Positions 24,967-32,342 of a DNA stretch of 57,068 nt are shown here, one piece after another; position 1 is the first letter of the stretch, and the number at the start of each line of letters is the position of its first letter. The stretch is from Pseudomonadota bacterium (lineage in GTDB: Bacteria; Pseudomonadota; Gammaproteobacteria; Steroidobacterales; Steroidobacteraceae). Made by a program: the position numbers and the translations under genes. The notes beneath the pieces are model-generated. The model saw only the letters and a program-made list of their open reading frames with translations, searched no databases and was not told the DNA's origin. Location: the NCBI GenBank assembly GCA_023391815.1, contig JAEWAF010000028.1, forward strand, positions 1 through 57,068, given 5' to 3'.

Positions 24967-27497
24967 ACGGCCTCTCGTCGGCGCTGCGCGCGTTCTTCGT
25001 TCGTCGCAGGGCGGATCTGTCCGCGCTCCTGCACGAAGACGACGTTGTCGTCGGCGCGATCGCTGTTCACGAAGTGGCGGAAGCGCTTCAGCGTCTGCGG
25101 ATCTTCCACAGCCTTCTTCCACTCGCACTCGTAAGTGTTCACGATGCGCGCCATGTCCGCTTCGAGCTCCGCGGCAATGCCGAGCTTGTCGTCGATGACG
25201 ACTTGCCTGAGGTAGTCGAGACCGCCTTCCAGATTGTCGAGCCACACCGACGTGCGTTGCAGGCGGTCGGCGGTGCGGATGTAGAACATCAAGAAACGAT
25301 CGATGTAACGGATCAAGGTGTCGCGATTCAGATCGCCGGCGAGTAGATCGGCGTGGCGCGGCTTCATGCCGCCGTTGCCACAGACGTACAGGTTCCAGCC
25401 TTTTTCAGTGGCGATGATGCCCACGTCCTTGCTCTGTGCCTCGGCGCACTCCCGAGTGCAGCCGGAGACCGCGAACTTGAGCTTGTGAGGAGCGCGCAGA
25501 CCTTTGTAGCGATTTTCGATGTCGATGGCGAAACCGACGCTGTCCTGCACGCCGTAACGGCACCAGGTCGAACCGACGCAAGACTTCACCGTGCGCACCG
25601 CCTTGCCGTAAGCGTGACCGGATTCGAAACCCGCGTCGATCAGCTCGCGCCAGATCAGCGGCAGCTCGTGCACCTGCGCACCGAACAGATCGATGCGCTG
25701 ACCGCCGGTGATCTTGGTGTACAGGCCATACTTCTTGGCGACCTCGCCGATGACGATCAGCTTCTCCGGTGTGATCTCACCGCCCGCGATTCGTGGGACG
25801 ACGGAGTAGGTGCCGTCCTTCTGCATGTTCGCGAGGTAGTAGTCGTTCGTGTCCTGGAGCGTGGCCTGGTCGCGCTTCAGTACGAACTCGTTCCAGCACG
25901 ACGCCAGGATGGATGCGACGGTCGGCTTGCAGATGTCACAGCCCAAGCCCCGGCCGTGCTTCTTGAGCACCTCATCGAAGCTCTTGAGCTGGCCGACGCG
26001 CACCAGGTGGAAAAGCTGCTGACGTGAGTAGCGGAAGTGCTCGCAGAGGTTGTTATTGACCGCGACACCTCGGCTCGCCAACTCGGCCTTGAGGATCTGA
26101 GTCACGAGTGCCGTGCAGCCACCGCAGGATGTCGCCGCCTTCGTGGAGCTCTTCAATCCACCGATGGTAGTGCAGCCGGCCTCGATGGCCGAGCAGATCG
26201 CGCCCTTGCTGACGTTGTTACAAGAGCAAATCTGCGCGGTGGCGGGCAATCCTGCGACACCCGCGCGTTTGGGCTGCTCGGTGCCGCCGAAGTTGGGAAC
26301 GATCAACTCTTCAGGATTTGCAGGCAGCGCCGTGCCATCGAGCATCATGTTCAGCAGCACACCGTAATCATCGGCGTCGCCGACCAGAATGCCGCCGAGC
26401 AGGCGCGTGCCGTCCTCGGTCACTACCAGCTTCTTGTAGATCTGCTTGCGCTCATCGACGAACGCATACGCGCGTGAGCCGGGGCTCGAGCAGTGTGGAT
26501 CGCCGATCGATGCGACATCGACACCCATGAGCTTGAGCTTCGTGCTCATGTCCGCGCCGCTGAATATCGGATCGGCCGCCTCCTGCAAACGCGCGGCGCA
26601 GACGTTGGCCATCTGGTAGCCGGGTGCGACCAGCCCGTATAACTTGCCGTTCCATAGCGCGCACTCGCCGATGGCGAAGATGTCGGGGTCCGACGTGCGA
26701 CAGTCGCTGTCGATGACGATGCCGCCGCGCTCGCCGACCTTCAGTCCGCAGGCGCGGGCCAGTTCGTCGCGCGGTCGAATGCCGGCCGAGAAAACCACGA
26801 TGTCCGCTTCCAGCGAACCGCCGTCGGCGAAGCTCAAGCGGTGACGACACTGTTCGCCATCGACGATCGCGGTCGTGCTCTTGCCGGTGTGAATGCCGAC
26901 ATCCATCGCGGCGATCTTCTGTCGTAACACGCGACCGCCGAGATCGTCGACCTGCACGGCCATCAGGCGCGGCGCGAACTCGACCACATGCGTTTTCAGG
27001 CCGAGGTCGCGTAACGCCTTGGCCGCTTCGAGACCGAGCAGGCCACCCCCGATGACCACGCCGACTTTGCTCTGGGCGGCAGCCGCCCGAATCGCTTCCA
27101 GGTCTTCGATGGTGCGGTAGACGAAACATCCCGAACGTTCGCGACCGGGGATCGGTGGTACGAAAGGATACGAGCCGGTGGCCAGTACCAGCCGATCGTA
27201 AGGCAGAGTTCGACCTTCCGCCGTACGCACGCAGCGCTCGTCGCGATCGATGCCGATGGCCTTGTCGTTCAAATGCAGCGAAATGTCGTTGCGCTCGAAA
27301 AAATCCTCGCCGACCAGCGACAAGTCAGCGGCGCTTTTGCCGCTGAAGAAACTCGTGAGTTGCACACGATCGTAGGCGGCGCGCGGCTCTTCGCAGAGCA
27401 CGCTGATTTCATAGGACGAGGTGGCGTCCGCGAGCCGCTCGAGGAGCCGTTGCCCGACCATGCCATTGCCGATGACCACCAGCTTTTTCACAGACAT
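24963..27497 (-). CDS. nirB: assimilatory nitrite reductase [NAD(P)H] large subunit NirB
   Basis: Siroheme enzyme reducing nitrite to ammonium in six electrons, cytoplasmic, 844 residues. Domains in order: FAD/NAD reductase (1-400; VVIGNGMVGQ, VVIGGGLLGLEAAKAL), BFD [2Fe-2S] (C423, C425, C458, C461), a second Cys-rich segment (C520, C523), then the sulfite/nitrite reductase domain with the [4Fe-4S]-siroheme ligands C640, C646, C680 and C684 (CVGSTWC and CTREC). The start MSVKKLVVIGNGMVG at 27497 matches the family. A sigma-54 promoter lies about 150 bases upstream. The small subunit is supplied by the downstream fusion gene. Confidence 0.96.
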   Translation of the reverse strand: MSVKKLVVIGNGMVGQRLLERLADATSSYEISVLCEEPRAAYDRVQLTSFFSGKSAADLSLVGEDFFERNDISLHLNDKAIGIDRDERCVRTAEGRTLPYDRLVLATGSYPFVPPIPGRERSGCFVYRTIEDLEAIRAAAAQSKVGVVIGGGLLGLEAAKALRDLGLKTHVVEFAPRLMAVQVDDLGGRVLRQKIAAMDVGIHTGKSTTAIVDGEQCRHRLSFADGGSLEADIVVFSAGIRPRDELARACGLKVGERGGIVIDSDCRTSDPDIFAIGECALWNGKLYGLVAPGYQMANVCAARLQEAADPIFSGADMSTKLKLMGVDVASIGDPHCSSPGSRAYAFVDERKQIYKKLVVTEDGTRLLGGILVGDADDYGVLLNMMLDGTALPANPEELIVPNFGGTEQPKRAGVAGLPATAQICSCNNVSKGAICSAIEAGCTTIGGLKSSTKAATSCGGCTALVTQILKAELASRGVAVNNNLCEHFRYSRQQLFHLVRVGQLKSFDEVLKKHGRGLGCDICKPTVASILASCWNEFVLKRDQATLQDTNDYYLANMQKDGTYSVVPRIAGGEITPEKLIVIGEVAKKYGLYTKITGGQRIDLFGAQVHELPLIWRELIDAGFESGHAYGKAVRTVKSCVGSTWCRYGVQDSVGFAIDIENRYKGLRAPHKLKFAVSGCTRECAEAQSKDVGIIATEKGWNLYVCGNGGMKPRHADLLAGDLNRDTLIRYIDRFLMFYIRTADRLQRTSVWLDNLEGGLDYLRQVVIDDKLGIAAELEADMARIVNTYECEWKKAVEDPQTLKRFRHFVNSDRADDNVVFVQERGQIRPATNEERAQRRREAV

Positions 27498-27657
27498 CTT
27501 GCACCCATGACTGACCGCCCCGAGCGCGGGGCTTGGTGTCGAACGTGATGAGGGTGATTGGGACAGTGAGCTGCGACAGGTCGCGCGTGGCGGAAGTGAA
27601 TACCGGCAGTCACTGGTGCTGCGCCCTTCATTGGAGCAGCCAAGATGTGATTGATGT

Positions 27658-27673
27658 TGCAAACGCTGTGCCA
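27658..27673 (-). promoter_or_regulatory. sigma-54 promoter of nirB-nasA operon
   Basis: On the minus strand TGGCAC-AGCGT-TTGCA is a perfect -24/-12 element with GG and GC ten bases apart. Transcription should start near 27647, giving a leader of about 150 bases. That leader contains a GCCCCG-AGCG-CGGGGC hairpin at 27517-27532 just before the nirB ribosome site. Confidence 0.85.
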
Positions 27674-27724
27674 CGGCCCGAGGGCCGTAGATGTCCACGA
27701 TCTCGGGCGATTTCCGGGTCCGAT

Positions 27725-27741
27725 TGCGCGGATGTGGTGCG
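27725..27741. promoter_or_regulatory. candidate NtrC site shared by nirB and nasT
   Basis: TGCGC-N7-GTGCG fits eight of ten defined positions of the NtrC dyad TGCAC-N7-GTGCA. Its centre is about 85 bases upstream of the nirB start and 107 upstream of the nasT start, so it could serve both. Confidence 0.5.
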
Positions 27742-27813
27742 TGTTTCGCCGATGGCGCGCTTAAAGTGGTGCGATTCCGGCCGCGCCTCCTGATAGTGCA
27801 AGGGCGGTGGCAC

Positions 27814-27829
27814 TGGCACAGCCATTGCA
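27814..27829 (+). promoter_or_regulatory. sigma-54 promoter of nasT-nasS
   Basis: TGGCAC-AGCCA-TTGCA is a perfect -24/-12 element. The predicted start of transcription is near 27840, only about four bases before the nasT ATG, so the message would be almost leaderless unless another promoter or start is used. Confidence 0.8.
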
Positions 27830-27843
27830 ACCCCAATCATTCG

Positions 27844-28449
27844 ATGCCCGATGTCAGGTTAAAAACCGAAGCCTCCTTGCGCGTGCTGATCGTCGATCAG
27901 AACGTCATGCGTGCCAGCATTCTCGAAGAGGGCTTGAGGGAGGCCGGTCATCACAACGTGACCGTGCTGCGTGAGATGCACAACCTCATGCGGCGAATCG
28001 TCGACCTCGATCCCGAAGTCATCGTCATCGATCTGGAGAATCCGAACCGGGACGTGCTGGAGCAGATGTTCCAGGTGTCACGCGTGGTTCGTCGGCCTAT
28101 CGCGATGTTTGTCGACCGCTCCGATACCGACATGATCGAAGCGGCGGTGGACGCCGGCGTCGGCTCTTATGTCGTGGACGGCCTGAAGAAGGAGCGCGTG
28201 AAGGCGGTGCTCGACATGGCGATCAGCCGGTTCCATGCGTTCAACAAGCTGCGTGAAGAGCTCGACAGCGCGCGTCAGGCGCTCGATGAGCGCAAGATCG
28301 TGGAACGAGCCAAAGGAATATTGATGAAGCAGCGAGGCATGAGCGAGGAGGCGGCCTATGCGCTGCTGCGTAAAGCCGCGATGAACGAGAATCGCCGGAT
28401 CAGTGAGGTGGCGCAAAGCGTCGTGACTGCGTCGAGTCTGTTGAAATGA
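27844..28449 (+). CDS. nasT: ANTAR-domain antiterminator NasT
   Basis: A 201-residue RNA-binding response-regulator-like protein. The receiver-like part (about 12-130: LRVLIVDQNVMRASILEEGL) keeps an acidic ILIVD start, but the usual phospho-Asp region reads EVIVIDLENPN. The C-terminal ANTAR domain (about 140-198) has ERKIVERAKGILMKQRGMSEEAAYALLRKAAMNENRRI. NasT binds leader RNA to prevent termination of nitrate assimilation genes. Start at ATG 27844; the frame is open upstream but crosses the promoter. Its stop overlaps nasS in ATGA. Confidence 0.93.
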   Translation: MPDVRLKTEASLRVLIVDQNVMRASILEEGLREAGHHNVTVLREMHNLMRRIVDLDPEVIVIDLENPNRDVLEQMFQVSRVVRRPIAMFVDRSDTDMIEAAVDAGVGSYVVDGLKKERVKAVLDMAISRFHAFNKLREELDSARQALDERKIVERAKGILMKQRGMSEEAAYALLRKAAMNENRRISEVAQSVVTASSLLK

Positions 28450-29606
28450 ATGATGTGACCACCGTCGTTGGATTCATTCCGTTGATGGACTGCGCGCCGC
28501 TCGCGGTCGCGGTCGAGAAGGGGTTTGCCGCCGAAGAAGGTCTGGATCTGCGCCTGGTGCGCGAGACGTCGTGGGCGAACATTCGCGACCGCGTCGTCGT
28601 CGGTCATTTCGATGCCGCTCACATGCTCGGTCCCATGGCTATCGCCTCGACGTTGGGTGTCGGGCATCTCAAAGTGCCGATGGCTGCGCCGCTGTCGTTG
28701 GGCCTCGGCGGAAATGCCATCACTGTTTCCTTGCGCGTGTGGGAGTTGATGGTTGCGGAAGGCGCCACGTTGTCCGCGGGCCCGCGTGCGCTCGGTGAGG
28801 CCCTTCGCCAGGTCGTGCGTTCGCGGGAGCGGGCCAACAAGCAGCCGTTCACCTTCGCGATGGTCTATCCGTTCTCCGCACACAACTATGAGCTGCGCTA
28901 TTGGCTGGCGGCATCGGGCATCGATCCGGATCGCGACGTGAGGCTGGTCGTCATCCCGCCTCCGTTGCTCGTCGATGCCATGCGTGAAGGACAGATCGAT
29001 GGCTTCTGTGTCGGCGAGCCCTGGAACAGTGTCGCGGTGTCGGTGGGTGTCGGCTGCATCGTGTTGCCGACGACTGCGATCTGGAGATTGAGTCCGGAGA
29101 AAGTGCTCGGCTGTCGTCTGGAATGGGCGCAGCGACATCCGGACCGTCTGCAAGCCCTGGTGCGCTCTTTATATAGAGCGGCAGTCTGGTGTGAACAGCC
29201 GGAGCATCATTCGGAGCTGGCGCGCTTGCTGGCCGAGCCGCGCTTCGTGGGTGCGCCGGCTGAGATACTGGTGCGTGGGCTGTCGAATCGGGTGTGCTTG
29301 CAGCAAGGCGCCAACCCCGAGTACTTGCCTGGATTTTACGTGCCGGCGTCCGAGGCCGCGACGTTTCCTTGGGTGAGCCACGCGTTGTGGTTCTACTCGC
29401 AGATGGTCCGTTGGGGACAAGTTGCTTTCGAGCCCGACCACGTCGCGCAGGTTCGGGCGACGTATCGGCCGGATCTTTATCGTCTCGCGCTCGGCGCAAT
29501 GACGGATGTTCCCTCCGCCGACACGAAGCTCGATGAGCTGTTCGACGGCGTCTGCTTCGATGCGGACGATCTCCCTGCCTATTTGACTCAGCTCGCCAGT
29601 CGCTGA
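28446..29606 (+). CDS. nasS: nitrate sensor NasS
   Basis: A 386-residue cytoplasmic relative of the nitrate-binding protein NrtA without signal peptide (MNDVTTVVGFIPLMDCAPLAVAVEKGF). It shares blocks with the NrtA of this region, such as HNYELRYWLAA and GFCVGEPWN (NGYCVGEPWN in NrtA). In Azotobacter, Paracoccus and rhizobia NasS holds NasT inactive and releases it when nitrate or nitrite binds. Here the order is nasT-nasS with a four-base overlap. It lies between the regulated operons. Confidence 0.93.
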   Translation: MNDVTTVVGFIPLMDCAPLAVAVEKGFAAEEGLDLRLVRETSWANIRDRVVVGHFDAAHMLGPMAIASTLGVGHLKVPMAAPLSLGLGGNAITVSLRVWELMVAEGATLSAGPRALGEALRQVVRSRERANKQPFTFAMVYPFSAHNYELRYWLAASGIDPDRDVRLVVIPPPLLVDAMREGQIDGFCVGEPWNSVAVSVGVGCIVLPTTAIWRLSPEKVLGCRLEWAQRHPDRLQALVRSLYRAAVWCEQPEHHSELARLLAEPRFVGAPAEILVRGLSNRVCLQQGANPEYLPGFYVPASEAATFPWVSHALWFYSQMVRWGQVAFEPDHVAQVRATYRPDLYRLALGAMTDVPSADTKLDELFDGVCFDADDLPAYLTQLASR

Positions 29607-29610
29607 TCGA

Positions 29611-29627
29611 TGCACGACCTTCGTGCA
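29611..29627. promoter_or_regulatory. NtrC-type enhancer site upstream of nrtA
   Basis: TGCACGACCTTCGTGCA is a perfect 7-3-7 palindrome and fits the NtrC consensus TGCAC-N7-GTGCA at all ten defined positions. Its centre is about 140 bases upstream of the predicted nrtA start, a usual enhancer distance. It begins five bases after the nasS stop. Confidence 0.7.
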
Positions 29628-29704
29628 ACCGAAATAAACGTTTGCTCCTTTGCGGCTCAGGCGCGCCGCTCGTTCGATCGCTCACGATTCGCAAGTCGTT
29701 GTCC

Positions 29705-29733
29705 GCGCGGGCAATGCGCTGCGCGGGCAATGC
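29705..29733 (+). repeat. 13-bp direct repeat upstream of the nrtA promoter
   Basis: GCGCGGGCAATGC occurs at 29705-29717 and 29721-29733, a 16-base period, ending immediately before the -24 element. It may be a protein-binding site between enhancer and promoter. Confidence 0.7.
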
Positions 29734-29749
29734 TGGCACGGTCGTTGCA
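29734..29749 (+). promoter_or_regulatory. sigma-54 promoter of the nrt operon
   Basis: TGGCAC-GGTCG-TTGCA is a perfect -24/-12 element (GG 29735-29736, GC 29747-29748). Transcription should start near 29760, giving a leader of about 150 bases that contains the attenuator. Confidence 0.9.
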
Positions 29750-29759
29750 ACCCTGAAAC

Positions 29760-29820
29760 GCAACGGAGCGCTTCGTCGCTCCGATCCAACGGGTCGGCCC
29801 AATAGCGGGCTGGCCGGGCA
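29760..29820 (+). promoter_or_regulatory. candidate NasT-binding leader with two hexaloop stem-loops
   Basis: P1 is CGGAGCG-CTTCGT-CGCTCCG (29764-29783), 7 bp with a six-base loop. P2 is GTCGGCCC-AATAGC-GGGCTGGC (29793-29814), 8 bp including two G-U pairs with a six-base loop. ANTAR targets are pairs of hexaloop stem-loops, typically with A at loop position 1 and G at 4; here loop 1 has neither and loop 2 has A1 and G5, so the match is architectural only. The 5' arm of P2 (GTCGGC) can also pair with GCCGAC of the terminator's 5' arm (29826-29831), giving an alternative fold. Confidence 0.65.
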
Positions 29821-29879
29821 ACGCCGCCGACTCCACTGCACGCCCTGCGCGTGCAATGAAGTCGGCGGCGTTTTTTTTT
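29821..29879 (+). terminator. leader terminator (attenuator) before nrtA
   Basis: Stem ACGCCGCCGACT / AGTCGGCGGCGT with an inner stem TGCACGC / GCGTGCA, then nine Ts. It lies between the sigma-54 promoter and nrtA, so the operon is transcribed only if it is bypassed. Confidence 0.92.
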
Positions 29880-29910
29880 GCTTTGGCATCGCTGGGGAGT
29901 GACGGGATCC

Positions 29911-31296
29911 ATGCTGAAGATAACGTTTCGGGCTTGCCTGCTGATCGCCGCTGCGTTGAGCGTCACTCACGCCGCGGCGGCGGAGCTCGAGCTGGAGAAG
30001 GAACAACTCAAGCTCGGCTTCATCAAGCTCACCGACATGGCACCGCTCGCCATCGCTTACGAAAAGGGTTTCTTCGAGGATGAAGGACTGTATGTAACGC
30101 TCGAGCCGCAGGCGAACTGGAAGGTCATCCTCGATCGCGTCATCACCGGCGAGTTGGATGGCGCGCACATGCTGGCGGGACAGCCGCTCGGAGCCGCGGT
30201 GGGATTCGGTACGAAGGCAGACATCATCACTTCGTTCAGCATGGATTTGAACGGCAATGCGACCACGGTTTCGAATGAAGTCTGGAATTTGATGAAGGGG
30301 CATTTGCCGGCGGACGCGCAGGGCAAGCCGATTCATCCGATCAAGGCGGACGCCCTCAAGCCGGCCGTCGACGCGTTCAAAGCATCGGGAAAGCCATTCA
30401 AGATGGCCATGGTGTTCCCGGTCTCCACGCACAACTACGAGCTGCGTTACTGGCTCGCCGCGGGCGGGCTGCATCCGGGCTTCTATTCGCCGACGGATGT
30501 GTCCGGCCAGATCAAGGCGGACGTGTTCCTTTCCGTGACGCCGCCGCCGCAGATGCCAGCGGCGTTGGAGGCGGGCACTGTCAATGGCTACTGTGTTGGC
30601 GAGCCCTGGAATCAGCAGGCGATCTTCAAAGGTGTCGGCGTTCCCATCGTCACCGATCTGGAGATCTGGAAGAACAATCCCGAGAAGGTGTTCGGCGTGA
30701 CACGGGCCTGGGCCGAGAAGTATCCGAATACTTACCTCGCGCTGCTCAAGGCGTTGATACGCGCCGGCAAATGGCTCGATGAAAACAATGGCGCGAATCG
30801 CAAGGAGGCGGCACAGATTCTGTCGCGTCCCGAGTACGTCGGTGCCGACTATCGTGTGATTGCCAACAGCATGACGGGAACGTTCGAGTTCGGTCGAGGC
30901 GACAAGCGCACCGTGCCGGACTTCAACGTGTTCTTTCGCTACTACGCAACTTATCCGTACTACAGCGACGCAGTGTGGTTTCTGACTCAGATGCGGCGCT
31001 GGGGGCAGATTCCGCGCAGTCAAACCGATCAGTGGTACCACGAGACCGCGAAGAAGGTTTATGTCACCGAGCCTTATCTGCGGGCGGCAAAGATGCTGAT
31101 CGAGGAGAAGAAGGCGAAGCAGGAGGACTTTCCCTGGAACACCGATGGTTATCGGCCGCCCACCAGGGAGTTCATCGATGGCGTCGAGTACGACGGTCGC
31201 AAGCCCAATGAATATCTGCAGAAGCTCAGCATCGGACTGAAGCAAGGCCAGATAGTCGAAAGCGGCGCTGTCGTGACCAAGCAGGGAGCCACCTGA
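29911..31296 (+). CDS. nrtA: ABC nitrate transporter, substrate-binding protein
   Basis: A 461-residue periplasmic binding protein of the NrtA/CmpA family. The signal peptide (residues 1-27) ends near THAAAA-E. Family blocks include LGFIKLTDMAPLAIAYEKGFFEDEGL, DGAHMLAGQPLGA and NGYCVGEPWN. The ATG at 29911 was taken over a longer frame because it gives a proper signal peptide. Its gene lies behind a sigma-54 promoter and an attenuator, and its stop overlaps the nrtB start by one base. Confidence 0.94.
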   Translation: MLKITFRACLLIAAALSVTHAAAAELELEKEQLKLGFIKLTDMAPLAIAYEKGFFEDEGLYVTLEPQANWKVILDRVITGELDGAHMLAGQPLGAAVGFGTKADIITSFSMDLNGNATTVSNEVWNLMKGHLPADAQGKPIHPIKADALKPAVDAFKASGKPFKMAMVFPVSTHNYELRYWLAAGGLHPGFYSPTDVSGQIKADVFLSVTPPPQMPAALEAGTVNGYCVGEPWNQQAIFKGVGVPIVTDLEIWKNNPEKVFGVTRAWAEKYPNTYLALLKALIRAGKWLDENNGANRKEAAQILSRPEYVGADYRVIANSMTGTFEFGRGDKRTVPDFNVFFRYYATYPYYSDAVWFLTQMRRWGQIPRSQTDQWYHETAKKVYVTEPYLRAAKMLIEEKKAKQEDFPWNTDGYRPPTREFIDGVEYDGRKPNEYLQKLSIGLKQGQIVESGAVVTKQGAT

Positions 31297-32330
31297 TGTC
31301 CACTTCGAGCTTGGCTATCGCACGAGAGCAAGCATCTTCGCCACCGGCACCGATCCCGCCGAAGATGGTGTCGCCACCTCCGCCACGGACAGTGAAGGAG
31401 CCAATGCGGCTCATGCGCGAGCTGTGGCCGCGGCTCGGCATTCCATTGCTCGCGATCGCGATATTTCTGTTTGCCTGGAGCCAGGCGGCCAGTCGAATTC
31501 AAACCAGTCTGGGGCAGATTCCCGGACCGATCGCGGTCGCAAAGCAGGCGCAGAGCTTGTGGGCGGATCACAGGGCCGAACGTGCCAAGGCGGCGGCATT
31601 CTATGAGCGCCAGGAGAAGCGCAATGCCGCCAGGCTGGCAAAGGATCCAAATGCCGAGATCAAGTTCGTGAAGTACACGGGCAAGCCGACGTACATCGAT
31701 CAGATTCTCACCAGCCTGAAGACGGTGTTCACGGGCTTTCTGCTGGCGACGCTGGTCGCCGTACCGCTCGGCATCCTGTGCGGGCTGAGCTCGACCATCA
31801 ACGCGTCGTTGAATCTGTTGATTCAGATCTTCAAGCCGGTGTCGCCCCTGGCATGGCTGCCGCTCGTGACCATCATCGTCAGCGCGGTCTATGTAACCGC
31901 GGATCCGATGTTCGAGAAGTCGTTCCTGATCTCCTCGATCACCGTCACGTTGTGCTCGCTATGGCCGACGCTGATCAATACGGGGCTGGGTGTGAGCTCC
32001 ATCGACAAAGATCTGCTCAACGTCTCGCGAGTGCTGCAGCTGAAGTGGACCACCAAACTGTTCAAGCTGGTGTTGCCGTCCTCGCTGCCGCTGATCTTCA
32101 CCGGCATGCGACTGTCGTTGGGCGTGGGCTGGATGGTGCTGATCGCGGCCGAGATGCTCGCGCAGAATCCGGGTCTCGGCAAATTCGTGTGGGATGAATT
32201 CCAGAACGGCAGCTCCGATTCGCTGGCGCGATTGATGGTTGCGGTGTTGACCATCGGCATCATCGGCTTCCTGCTCGATCGGATCATGCACACGTTGCAG
32301 AGCCTGCTCGACTTCGGCGTGCGACGCTAA
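31296..32330 (+). CDS. nrtB: ABC nitrate transporter permease
   Basis: A 344-residue inner-membrane permease of the BPD-transp-1 family. An N-terminal Pro-rich cytoplasmic stretch (to about residue 45) is followed by a first membrane segment, a charged loop (RAERAKAAAFYERQEKRNAARLAKD) and five or more further segments. The EAA-like coupling region reads VSSIDKDLLNVSRVLQLKW, and GVGWMVLIAAEMLAQNPGLGKFVWDEFQ is the usual ending block of nitrate/taurine-type permeases. It works as a dimer with the ATPase encoded next. Confidence 0.94.
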   Translation: MSTSSLAIAREQASSPPAPIPPKMVSPPPPRTVKEPMRLMRELWPRLGIPLLAIAIFLFAWSQAASRIQTSLGQIPGPIAVAKQAQSLWADHRAERAKAAAFYERQEKRNAARLAKDPNAEIKFVKYTGKPTYIDQILTSLKTVFTGFLLATLVAVPLGILCGLSSTINASLNLLIQIFKPVSPLAWLPLVTIIVSAVYVTADPMFEKSFLISSITVTLCSLWPTLINTGLGVSSIDKDLLNVSRVLQLKWTTKLFKLVLPSSLPLIFTGMRLSLGVGWMVLIAAEMLAQNPGLGKFVWDEFQNGSSDSLARLMVAVLTIGIIGFLLDRIMHTLQSLLDFGVRR

Positions 32331-32342
32331 AGGAGTACCGGC

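Noticed and set aside
28951..31245. 764-codon minus-strand frame across nasS and nrtA
   Set aside because: Crosses promoter, terminator and two well-supported genes; product has no recognisable family.
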